Part shown: positions 1 through 5,432 of the stretch, piece after piece
Layout of the letters: each line of letters begins with the position of its first letter
Numbering within the stretch: position 1 is the first letter of the stretch
Assembly: GCA_020059765.1 (NCBI GenBank)
Contig: JAGVBM010000082.1
Span: 1-5,432 of the forward strand
From: Bacillota bacterium
Lineage (GTDB): Bacteria; Bacillota; Bacilli; Tumebacillales; Effusibacillaceae
Direction: 5' to 3'
DNA: 5,432 bases
The notes under the pieces: generated by a model
Database searches by the model: none
What the model saw: the letters and a program-made list of their open reading frames with translations, nothing else
What the model was told of the DNA's origin: nothing
Translations under genes and position numbers: made by a program

Positions 1-65
1 ACTCCGATGAATCCGTCTTTGGTCGAAAACCAGTCGTCAAATAAGATGGTTGCGATCTCTCTCAT
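1..65 (-). CDS. 5' end of an unidentified protein (partial, runs off the window start)
   Basis: On the minus strand an ATG at 65-63 opens a reading frame of 21 full codons with no stop before the window edge. The peptide begins MREIATILFDDWFSTKDGFI. The start is supported by an AGGGGAG ribosome binding site six bases upstream of it (minus strand, about 72-78); an in-frame ATG two codons earlier lies too close to that site. I do not recognise the family from 21 residues. No signal peptide or membrane segment is visible in this part. It is divergent from the riboswitch-controlled serine operon, and I see no convincing sigma-A promoter for it in the shared intergenic region. It could be a real gene or a chance frame; the ribosome binding site is the main argument for a gene. 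Confidence 0.6.
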   Translation of the reverse strand, partial: MREIATILFDDWFSTKDGFIG

Positions 66-130
66 GCACATCTCCCCTGTTTAAAATTTCTTCATATGCC
101 GATCAATTTGTGAAACTTTCATTTTTAGGA

Positions 131-159
131 TTGACAGACAGCCCCTGTACTCATACAAT
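131..159 (+). promoter_or_regulatory. Sigma-A promoter of the aminotransferase-serA operon
   Basis: A consensus -35 box TTGACA (131-136) is separated by exactly 17 bases from TACAAT (154-159), which matches the -10 consensus at five of six positions. Transcription would start near 166-167, about 15 bases before the first paired element of the riboswitch. The near-consensus boxes suggest a strong constitutive promoter whose output is set downstream by the riboswitch. The spacer contains a short inverted repeat, ACAG-CCC-CTGT (138-148). Confidence 0.85.
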
Positions 160-177
160 TTTCTCATAATTAAAAAC

Positions 178-287
178 CAGCAGGCTGCATGACTGGCGGA
201 AGTGGGTTACCACAAGGGAGTGCAGTTGAAGATATGGCCGACCGCCTGGGCCCCTTTTGGACAAAGGGGTTCAGACGGTCTATTTGT
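178..287 (+). ncRNA. ZTP riboswitch (pfl motif) with its terminator platform
   Basis: The leader carries the two signature blocks of the pfl/ZTP class as I know it: GACTGGCGG (191-199) in the 5' domain and CCGCCTGGGC (242-251) in the 3' domain. P1 is CTGCAT (185-190) paired with GTGCAG (220-225), extendable by two G-U pairs. P2 is GTGG (202-205) with CCAC (210-213), loop GTTA, followed by the conserved-looking GGGAG (216-220). P3 is GGCC (236-239) with GGCC (249-252). GGCGG (195-199) can pair with CCGCC (242-246) to form the class-defining pseudoknot. Known ZTP switches sense the purine intermediate ZTP/ZMP, a sign of 10-formyl-THF shortage, and turn genes on. Here the regulated genes supply serine, a one-carbon donor. 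Identification is by motif recall and hand folding, not by a covariance search. Confidence 0.88.
242..287 (+). terminator. Riboswitch-controlled intrinsic terminator
   Basis: The arm at 242-257 pairs with 263-278 around a five-base loop (TGGAC). This gives 15 pairs, two of them G-U, interrupted by a single C-A mismatch (245/275). A weak U-rich run, TCTATTTGT (279-287), follows. The 5' arm contains CCGCC and GGGC, which are the pseudoknot strand and the 3' strand of P3 in the aptamer. The terminator and the ligand-bound aptamer therefore cannot form together, giving an ON switch: ligand holds the aptamer and transcription continues. The short, interrupted U-run suggests incomplete termination. 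Confidence 0.8.
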
Positions 288-306
288 ACTACGCTGGGAC
301 AGATCT

Positions 307-312
307 GGGAGG
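307..312 (+). promoter_or_regulatory. Ribosome binding site that fixes the aminotransferase start
   Basis: GGGAGG lies ten bases before the ATG at 323, with further G/A-rich sequence between them. It lies after the riboswitch terminator, so translation begins only on read-through transcripts. This supports ATG 323 over the in-frame TTG at 257, which is inside the terminator hairpin. Confidence 0.75.
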
Positions 313-322
313 GAAGAGGGCC

Positions 323-1465
323 ATGAGTTTTGAGCACATTCATTTGCGGATTCCGGGACCAACACCGGTGGCTCCGCGTATTCAACGGGCAATGAACCGC
401 CCGATGGTCGGACATCGCAGCGGAGAATTTTCCAAGATGCTGATGGAAACTCTCGAACGGGCAAAACGATTGTTTCAAACGGAACAAGATATAATGGTGG
501 TTAGCGGATCGGGTACAGCAGGTCTTGAAATGGCTGTCGCTAACCTTGTCACTCCCGGAGATACGGTGCTTGTATTGGTTACGGGCGTATTTGGAGATCG
601 TTTTGCAAAAATCGCTGCCGCTTACGGAGCGAATGTGAAGCGGCTAGATGTGGAGTGGGGAATGGGTATTGATCCGGATGCGGTTCAGGAAGCATTAACT
701 GCAGATCCTGCGATCAAAGCGGTGTTTGCCACCCAATCGGAAACGTCAACCGGCGTCGCCAATGACATAGAAGGCATCGGCAAAGTCGTGCGGGAATTTG
801 GAAAGCTGTTCGTAGTGGATGCAGTTTCTTCTCTTGGCGCCATGGAACTGAAAATGGACGAGTGGGGTGTGGACATCTGCGTAACCGGTTCGCAGAAAGC
901 GTTGATGCTGCCTCCCGGGTTGGCGCTGATTGCCGTTTCGGAGCTTGCCTGGAAGGCAATCGACGCCAATCAGAATCCGCGTTTCTATCTGGATTTGCGT
1001 GCCTACAAAAAAAGCTTGAAGGATCAGACCACTCCCTATACGCCAGCCGTTTCCCTTATCTACGGTTTAGCTGAATCCCTTGCTATGCTGGAAGAAGTGG
1101 GGTATGAGAATTCTTTCCGCCGACACCTGCTCATGCGGGACATGGTGCGGGCAGCCGTCAAAGCGCTTCGCTTGCCGTTTTTTACGGAAGAAACCTACGC
1201 GTCCCCGACTGTCACGGCTGTGAACGGCGGCGGATTCGATCCGGAAGCGGTGCGCAAGATCATGCGGCAAGAATTCGGCATCGTACTGGCCGGCGGACAA
1301 CAGCATTTGAAAGGAAAGATCTTTCGAATCGGTCACATGGGATACATGACTCCGCTTGAGATGTTGTCAACCATTGCGGCACTGGAGGTCGCACTGAAGA
1401 AAGTTGGCTGGGAATTTGAACTGGGGAGCGGCGTGCGCGCGGCGCAGGAGGTGTTGTTGGGATGA
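323..1465 (+). CDS. Class V PLP aminotransferase (serine-pyruvate / alanine-glyoxylate type), candidate phosphoserine-forming enzyme
   Basis: This 380-residue fold-type I, class V aminotransferase is a typical length for the AGXT/serine-pyruvate family. Visible motifs are PGPTPV (11-16) at the N-terminus, the cofactor-phosphate loop SGSGTAGLE (61-69), the ETSTG block (140-144), VVDAVSS with D166 for the pyridine nitrogen, TGSQKAL with K192 as the Schiff-base lysine, TPYTPAVS (237-244), and FRIGHMG with R335 as the likely substrate-carboxylate arginine. It should be cytosolic. The stop overlaps the serA start (ATGA), so the two are translationally coupled. Family members swap amino groups among serine, alanine, glyoxylate and pyruvate; some relatives in organisms lacking SerC transaminate 3-phosphohydroxypyruvate. 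The tight pairing with serA favours the latter here, but this is inference. The ATG at 323 is chosen because an upstream in-frame TTG lies in the terminator. The enzyme class is nearly certain; the substrate is not. Confidence 0.93.
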   Translation: MSFEHIHLRIPGPTPVAPRIQRAMNRPMVGHRSGEFSKMLMETLERAKRLFQTEQDIMVVSGSGTAGLEMAVANLVTPGDTVLVLVTGVFGDRFAKIAAAYGANVKRLDVEWGMGIDPDAVQEALTADPAIKAVFATQSETSTGVANDIEGIGKVVREFGKLFVVDAVSSLGAMELKMDEWGVDICVTGSQKALMLPPGLALIAVSELAWKAIDANQNPRFYLDLRAYKKSLKDQTTPYTPAVSLIYGLAESLAMLEEVGYENSFRRHLLMRDMVRAAVKALRLPFFTEETYASPTVTAVNGGGFDPEAVRKIMRQEFGIVLAGGQQHLKGKIFRIGHMGYMTPLEMLSTIAALEVALKKVGWEFELGSGVRAAQEVLLG

Positions 1466-3048
1466 TTCGGGTATTGGTCAGTGATCCGATTTCGGAGCAG
1501 GGTTTGCGAAAACTTACGGAAGCGGCAGACATCCAAGTGGACGTCAAAACCGGATTGAGTGAAGATGAGATTGTCAGCATCATCCCGGAGTATGATGCTT
1601 TACTGGTCCGTTCGCAAACAAAAGTGACAGCTCGAGTATTGGAACATGCTGCACGACTGCGCGTGATCGGCCGGGCGGGAGTCGGTGTCGACAATATCGA
1701 TGTGCCGTCGGCCACCCAGCAGGGAGTCGTCGTGATTAACGCACCGGACGGCAATACAGTTTCAACGGCAGAATTTACCTTCGCCATGATGATGAGCATG
1801 GCGCGGAAAATTCCGCAAGCTTTCACATCGATCCAACGAGGGGAATGGGATCGCAAAACATTCGTTGGCGTTGAGTTGAACAATAAAGTACTTGGCATTA
1901 TTGGCCTGGGTCGAATCGGGGCGGAAGTGGCCGCCCGCGCGCAGGCATTCGGCATGCAGGTGATGGCCTACGACCCGTTTCTGTCACAGCAGCGGGCCGA
2001 ATCACTGAACGTGAGACAAGCCACTGTTGATGAAATTGTGCAGGAAGCCGATTTTATCACCGTTCATACACCCTTGACCAAAGAAACCAAGTATTTGCTG
2101 GCTGAACGGGAATTTGGCATGATGAAAGACGAGGTGCGAATTCTCAACTGCGCCCGCGGCGGTATTATAAAGGAAGAAGCGCTGATTGAAGCGCTGCGTT
2201 CCGGTAAAGTGGCAGGTGTCGCTCTCGACGTCTACGAAGAAGAACCGCTGGCGAAGGAGCATCCGTTGAAAGAGTTCCCCAATGTGGTGCTGACGCCCCA
2301 CTTGGGCGCTTCGACGGAGGAAGCGCAGATTAATGTGGCGATCGACGTGGCGGAGGAAGTACTGAAAGTTTTACGGAATGAACCGTTTAAAAATGCGGTC
2401 AACCTGCCTTCGCTGCCCGCCGACAAACTTCGGCAGTTGGAGCCTTACTTGGGACTTGCCGAAAAGCTTGGCAAAATGGCAGCCCAACTGGTGTCAGACC
2501 CGATTACAAAAATTGAAATCATGTACAGCGGTGACATCAGCAACCTGGAAGTGGCGCCGTTAACAAGGACAATCCTGAAAGGCGTGATGTCCTATCATCA
2601 CGGGGATGAAGTCAATTTTGTCAATGCGCCGTTGATGGCGGAGCGATCCGGGGTGCAGGTGGTGGAATCAAAGACAGCCAAACACAGCGTCTTCACGAAT
2701 TTGATCTCGCTGGAACTGACAACTCCCCACCAAACGAGACGGGTAGCGGGTACGTTAAACAACGGTTTCGGCCCGCGCATCGTCCGGTTGGACGGATTCA
2801 CAGTCGATGCGGCGCCGGAAGGCCGGATGATTGTCACCTCCCATCTGGATCAACCGGGAATGATTGGACGGATCGGCATGATTCTTGGCGATGCAGGCAT
2901 CAATATCGCGACCATGCAGGTGGGACGCAAGGAAGCAGGGGGAAAAGCGGTTATGGTATTGGGTATCGACAATCCTGCGTCAGCCGAAGTTATTCGGGAA
3001 ATTGCCGAAATCCCCAATATTCTAGAAGTCTTCCATGTGGAATTGTAA
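1462..3048 (+). CDS. serA: D-3-phosphoglycerate dehydrogenase, long form with ACT domain
   Basis: SerA oxidises 3-phosphoglycerate to 3-phosphohydroxypyruvate with NAD+, the first committed step of serine synthesis in the cytosol. At 528 residues it is the long form. The substrate and nucleotide domains span about 1-316, with GRAGVGVDNID (70-80), the Rossmann loop GLGRIG (148-153), D171 for the adenosine ribose, and the catalytic residues R232 (ARGG), E261 (EEEP) and H280 (PHLGAST). An intervening regulatory domain (about 317-452) is followed by a C-terminal ACT domain (about 456-528). In the ACT domain H461, D463 and N481 sit where serine-binding residues occur in known SerA proteins, so feedback inhibition by serine is likely. 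Translation starts at an ATG that overlaps the aminotransferase stop, with AGGAGGTG (1446-1453) eight bases upstream inside that gene. A strong terminator follows. No truncation or missing catalytic residue is seen. Confidence 0.97.
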   Translation: MIRVLVSDPISEQGLRKLTEAADIQVDVKTGLSEDEIVSIIPEYDALLVRSQTKVTARVLEHAARLRVIGRAGVGVDNIDVPSATQQGVVVINAPDGNTVSTAEFTFAMMMSMARKIPQAFTSIQRGEWDRKTFVGVELNNKVLGIIGLGRIGAEVAARAQAFGMQVMAYDPFLSQQRAESLNVRQATVDEIVQEADFITVHTPLTKETKYLLAEREFGMMKDEVRILNCARGGIIKEEALIEALRSGKVAGVALDVYEEEPLAKEHPLKEFPNVVLTPHLGASTEEAQINVAIDVAEEVLKVLRNEPFKNAVNLPSLPADKLRQLEPYLGLAEKLGKMAAQLVSDPITKIEIMYSGDISNLEVAPLTRTILKGVMSYHHGDEVNFVNAPLMAERSGVQVVESKTAKHSVFTNLISLELTTPHQTRRVAGTLNNGFGPRIVRLDGFTVDAAPEGRMIVTSHLDQPGMIGRIGMILGDAGINIATMQVGRKEAGGKAVMVLGIDNPASAEVIREIAEIPNILEVFHVEL

Positions 3049-3074
3049 TTGATCTCGTTCATGATGCAAGAAAC

Positions 3075-3110
3075 CGTCCGGCAATCTGCAATTTGCCGGA
3101 TGTTTTTTTT
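3075..3110 (+). terminator. Intrinsic terminator of the aminotransferase-serA operon
   Basis: A ten-pair stem is formed by CGTCCGGCAA (3075-3084) and TTGCCGGATG (3093-3102), with one G-U pair and an eight-base loop. Eight consecutive T residues follow (3103-3110). It begins 26 bases after the serA stop and should end the operon efficiently. Confidence 0.93.
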
Positions 3111-3116
3111 GCATGA

Positions 3117-3145
3117 GCATGTTTCGGCGATGGAAAACATACAGT
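3117..3145 (+). promoter_or_regulatory. Possible sporulation sigma-E-type promoter for the 29-aa ORF
   Basis: CATACAGT (3138-3145) matches seven of eight positions of the sigma-E -10 consensus as I recall it (CATACA-T). GCATGTT (3117-3123), 14 bases upstream, partly resembles the sigma-E -35 box. Transcription would start about 20 bases before the small ORF, leaving its ribosome binding site intact. No good sigma-A promoter is visible in this gap. This is motif matching only and could be chance. Confidence 0.35.
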
Positions 3146-3173
3146 GTGTTAACAATGTTTTTGGAGGCCCTGT

Positions 3174-3263
3174 ATGGAAGAACATAATCCCTTAAAAGGA
3201 TTGGTTTGGGGAATTATCCTCAGCATTCCCCTCTGGGCAGCCCTTTTCGCCTTGTTTTTCTGA
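3174..3263 (+). CDS. 29-residue single-pass membrane microprotein
   Basis: An ATG at 3174 opens a 29-codon frame ending in TGA at 3261-3263. TTGGAGG (3161-3167) precedes it with six-base spacing, an excellent ribosome binding site for so short a frame. The N-terminus is short and polar (MEEHNPLKG), followed by an uninterrupted hydrophobic stretch from about residue 9 to the C-terminus, with P19, W12 and W21 inside it and ending in FALFF. That fits one transmembrane helix. The gene lies between two terminators, so it looks like its own transcription unit, and the downstream terminator starts two bases after the stop. I cannot assign a function. Short proteins of this sort often modulate a membrane complex or are made during sporulation, but nothing here proves either. 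Confidence 0.7.
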   Translation: MEEHNPLKGLVWGIILSIPLWAALFALFF

Positions 3264-3264
3264 C

Positions 3265-3291
3265 AGGACGCCTGTTCCAGGCGTCCTTTTT
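3265..3291 (+). terminator. Intrinsic terminator after the 29-aa ORF
   Basis: AGGACGCCTG (3265-3274) and CAGGCGTCCT (3278-3287) form a perfect ten-pair stem with a three-base loop (TTC), or nine pairs with a five-base loop. Five T residues follow (3287-3291). It separates the small ORF from the transporter genes. On the minus strand no U-run follows the hairpin, so it should act on plus-strand transcripts only. Confidence 0.88.
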
Positions 3292-3324
3292 CATGTAAAA
3301 TAATAAAATAAGATTATATTACTT

Positions 3325-3340
3325 GGAGTGGAAACGTTTG
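3325..3340 (+). promoter_or_regulatory. Ribosome binding site and TTG start of the MFS gene
   Basis: GGAG (3325-3328) lies nine bases before an in-frame TTG at 3338-3340. A TTG at 3323 is also in frame, but it is part of the ribosome binding site and has no site of its own. The family usually begins with a short WKRN-type N-terminus, which also fits 3338. The AT-rich stretch 3292-3322 should hold the promoter, but I cannot pick a convincing -35/-10 pair there. Confidence 0.65.
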
Positions 3341-4546
3341 GAACCCTGGAAACGAAATTTGTATATGATGTGGTTTGTACAGTTTGGCGCGGGCATGACG
3401 CTCAGCTTTATTTTTTCGTTTGTTCCGTTGTATTTGCCCCAATTAGGGGTTATCGACACCCATCAGGTGGCCATCTGGTCAGGGGTGTTGATGGGAACCG
3501 CTCCATTGTTCGCCGCACTGCTCGGTCCGATGTGGGGGAATTTGGGTGACCGCTACGGACGCAAGATGATGGTGGAACGAGTTTTATTGAGCAATATAGC
3601 AGTCGTGATCCTGATGGGCTTTGTCAGCAATGTCTATCAATTTCTGGCCTTGCGAATCCTACAGGGGATGTTGGGCGGATTCGGTTCGGCTGCGATTGCG
3701 CTTGTCACTTCATTTACGCCGAAAGAGAAAACCGGCCAAGCACTTGGAATCTATCAGACCGCAACGATCGCCGGCACAGCCAGCGGACCGATTGTCGGCG
3801 GTTTGTTGGCGGATACGTTTGGCTATCGGTTTCCGTTCTTTTTTATGAGTTTGATCAGTTTCAGTTCCCTGCTGGTGATTTTTTTTCTGGTGCAGGAACC
3901 GCCGCGAACCGCAGATGCAAAACTGAAAGAAGAAGGATTTTTCCGTTCGTTGTCAGGTGTTGCCACTCTTCCCGGCATATTGCCGATGGCATTTATCAAT
4001 TTTCTGATCCAATTTAGTTTAATGATTGTCGCGCCGATTGTTCCGTTATACATTAAAGAGATGTCGAACGATGGAAATTTTGTGGCCACCCTGACGGGCA
4101 TTGTTCTTGCCTTGGCCGGAGCAGCCGCCGCTGTTTCTTCGATTGTGGCAGGGAAATGGGGAGACCGGGTCGGACATCGGACGATCCTGATCCTCCTGTC
4201 TCTGGGGGCTGCGGCCGTTTTTGGCATTACCGGATTTACCACCACCATTATCGCGTTTGCCGCTTCGCGTGTAGCGGCAGGCTTGTTTATCGGCGGTTTG
4301 ATGCCGACCAGCAACGCGTTGATTGCCCGGATCGTAACGGATGACAAACGAGGTATGGCGTATGGGGTGACCACCAGCTTTACTTTGTTGGGAATGGTGA
4401 TCGGTCCGCTGGCAGGCGGCTGGTTGTCCGGGATGATCGGCTTGCGGGAAACGTTCTTTGTCACGACGGCGATGTTTTTGATTGCCGCGTTATGGGTGTG
4501 GACGCATAATCCGCAAAAACAACCGGTCCAGAGCATGGAATCATGA
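3338..4546 (+). CDS. MFS efflux transporter, DHA1 / MdtG-like, 12 membrane segments
   Basis: The protein is 402 residues when started at TTG 3338. Its hydrophobicity pattern fits twelve membrane helices in two halves, with a polar central loop around 186-205. The N-terminus WKRNLYMMWF resembles MdtG-type exporters. MFS motif A is GNLGDRYGRK (67-76) between helices 2 and 3, with a degenerate copy GKWGDRVGHR (272-281) in the second half. R106 in helix 4 (LALRILQG) is the motif B arginine. Motif C, the antiporter signature of drug:H+ exchangers, is ASGPIVGG (148-155) in helix 5. These features point to proton-driven export of a small molecule from the cytoplasm. The substrate cannot be inferred; family members export drugs or metabolites. 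It is probably co-transcribed with the EamA gene 27 bases downstream. The final residues are a short polar tail. Confidence 0.92.
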   Translation: MEPWKRNLYMMWFVQFGAGMTLSFIFSFVPLYLPQLGVIDTHQVAIWSGVLMGTAPLFAALLGPMWGNLGDRYGRKMMVERVLLSNIAVVILMGFVSNVYQFLALRILQGMLGGFGSAAIALVTSFTPKEKTGQALGIYQTATIAGTASGPIVGGLLADTFGYRFPFFFMSLISFSSLLVIFFLVQEPPRTADAKLKEEGFFRSLSGVATLPGILPMAFINFLIQFSLMIVAPIVPLYIKEMSNDGNFVATLTGIVLALAGAAAAVSSIVAGKWGDRVGHRTILILLSLGAAAVFGITGFTTTIIAFAASRVAAGLFIGGLMPTSNALIARIVTDDKRGMAYGVTTSFTLLGMVIGPLAGGWLSGMIGLRETFFVTTAMFLIAALWVWTHNPQKQPVQSMES

Positions 4547-4573
4547 CTCATGGCACTGAAGGAGAGTTTTTTG

Positions 4574-5432
4574 ATGCGACTGATGTATTACGTGTTACTG
4601 CTGGCAACTAGTTTGCTCTGGGCCGGGAACTTCGTGGCAGGCAAATTCTTGGTCAACCATGCATCCTCTTTGACCTTGACGGATATGCGGTGGATAATTG
4701 CCAGTTTGTTTCTGATCCCGATCGTCTGGATTCGGGAAAAACGGATTTTGCCTCCCCGACAGGCGCTTCTTCCGTTATTTTTTATGGGACTGACCGGGGT
4801 GGTTTTCTTTAATATTTTTATGTTTTTGGCTTTGGAGCGGACATCCGCCGACAATGTGGGATTGCTGTCCGCGTTGAATCCGGTGGCGATCGCCATTGTG
4901 TCCTTTTTCATCTTGCGTGAAAAAATAGGGATTCGTCAGATAACGGGAATGTTGATTTCATTGCTGGGCGTCATGGTCGTCATTTCCCACGGACAATGGG
5001 AACGCATCCTGCAGTTTCGATTCAATGGGGGAGATTTGTTTATGCTCGCGGCGGTTGGAACATGGGGATTTTATTCGGTTGCCGGCAAGAAAGCGATGCA
5101 GCATGTATCCGCACTCACGTCAACATTGTGGGCCGGGATTTTCGGCGTTCTCATATTGCTGCCCTTTAACCTCCGATCTTTAGATGTTATTGAGCCTGAT
5201 CCGGCGTTCTGGTTCTCGATTTTGTATGTGGGGATCGGGGCGACTGTGATCGGGATGGTGTTTTGGAATATCGGCGTGCAACAGGTCGGGGGAACAAAGG
5301 CCGGGATGTTTCTCAATTTCAACCCTGTATTTACGGCAATACTGGCCTATCTGCTGATCGGTGAACAAATGACTGTCGTGCAGGGAATTGGAACCGTGCT
5401 TGTCATCGGCGGCGTACTGCTGTTTACATGGG
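4574..5432 (+). CDS. EamA/DMT family permease (partial at 3' end)
   Basis: An ATG at 4574 follows AAGGAGAG (4559-4566) with seven-base spacing, and 286 codons run to the window end without a stop. Family members are about 290-310 residues, so only the C-terminal tail is missing. Two EamA repeats are visible. The first (about 5-138) starts with LLWAGNFVAGK and ends with LNPVAIAIVSFFILREKIG and LISLLGVMVVI. The second (about 150-286) contains WGFYSVAGKK, NFNPVFTAILAYLLIGEQMT and VLVIGGVLLF. Each repeat contributes about five helices, ten in all. The family covers exporters of amino acids and other metabolites as well as sugar and nucleotide-sugar carriers; this one's substrate is unknown. It starts 27 bases after the MFS gene with no terminator between, so the two probably form an operon. 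Confidence 0.93.
   Translation, partial: MRLMYYVLLLATSLLWAGNFVAGKFLVNHASSLTLTDMRWIIASLFLIPIVWIREKRILPPRQALLPLFFMGLTGVVFFNIFMFLALERTSADNVGLLSALNPVAIAIVSFFILREKIGIRQITGMLISLLGVMVVISHGQWERILQFRFNGGDLFMLAAVGTWGFYSVAGKKAMQHVSALTSTLWAGIFGVLILLPFNLRSLDVIEPDPAFWFSILYVGIGATVIGMVFWNIGVQQVGGTKAGMFLNFNPVFTAILAYLLIGEQMTVVQGIGTVLVIGGVLLFTW

Noticed and set aside
257..322. In-frame TTG at 257 that would lengthen the aminotransferase by 22 residues
   Set aside because: It lies in the loop side of the riboswitch terminator with no ribosome binding site; the extra residues do not resemble the family, and ATG 323 has a good site.
160..322. T-box, S-box or THF riboswitch as explanation of the leader
   Set aside because: No T-box antiterminator sequence or kink-turn SAM-I pattern is seen; the paired blocks and pseudoknot fit only the ZTP/pfl class that I know.
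170..487. Minus-strand 105-codon frame across the riboswitch and the aminotransferase start
   Set aside because: It overlaps a structured RNA and a well-supported gene and shows no family features.
862..1074. Plus-strand 70-codon frame inside the aminotransferase
   Set aside because: It lies wholly within a conserved gene in another frame and has no domain features.
1260..1955. Minus-strand 231-codon frame
   Set aside because: It is antisense to the aminotransferase end and serA start; its low-complexity serine/threonine/proline-rich translation is typical of a shadow frame.
3315..3320. TATATT as -10 box for the MFS gene
   Set aside because: Its transcription start would fall on the ribosome binding site and there is no matching -35 box.
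3323..3337. TTG at 3323 as start of the MFS gene
   Set aside because: It overlaps the GGAG ribosome binding site used by TTG 3338.
3823..4551. Minus-strand 242-codon frame
   Set aside because: It is antisense to the MFS gene, a shadow of codon bias in a membrane protein, with no ribosome binding site support noticed.

Overview
The window looks like chromosomal DNA from a low-to-mid GC, probably spore-forming member of the Firmicutes (Bacilli; an Alicyclobacillaceae- or Paenibacillus-like lineage would fit, but this is inference). The reasons are strong AGGAGG-type ribosome binding sites, a textbook sigma-A promoter, U-rich intrinsic terminators, a TTG start codon, and a long (528 aa) SerA with a C-terminal ACT domain. 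Nothing suggests a mobile element, phage, CRISPR array or tRNA/rRNA.

Layout. Positions 1-65 hold the first 21 codons of an unidentified gene on the minus strand. Facing away from it, a sigma-A promoter (131-159) drives a structured leader that I identify as a ZTP (pfl-motif) riboswitch. The leader ends in an intrinsic terminator whose 5' arm reuses the 3' half of the aptamer (aptamer about 183-252, terminator 242-287). It controls a two-gene operon: a class V PLP aminotransferase of the serine-pyruvate/alanine-glyoxylate type (323-1465), overlapping by ATGA with serA, phosphoglycerate dehydrogenase (1462-3048). A strong terminator follows (3075-3110). A 29-codon single-pass membrane ORF with a good ribosome binding site (3174-3263) sits between this terminator and a second perfect hairpin terminator (3265-3291); a sequence resembling a sporulation sigma-E promoter lies upstream of it. 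The last part is a transporter pair: a 12-TM MFS efflux protein of the DHA1/MdtG type (3338-4546) and, 27 nt later, a 10-TM EamA/DMT permease that runs off the window end (4574-5432).

How the genes fit together. SerA makes 3-phosphohydroxypyruvate, and the aminotransferase could provide the next step (phosphoserine formation in place of SerC) or could connect serine, glyoxylate/glycine and pyruvate. Serine and glycine are the main one-carbon donors for 10-formyl-tetrahydrofolate. ZTP accumulates when 10-formyl-THF is short, so a ZTP switch that turns on serine synthesis makes physiological sense. SerA also keeps serine-site-like residues in its ACT domain, suggesting feedback inhibition as a second layer of control. 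The transporter pair is separated from the serine operon by two terminators and need not be related; its substrates cannot be read from the sequence.
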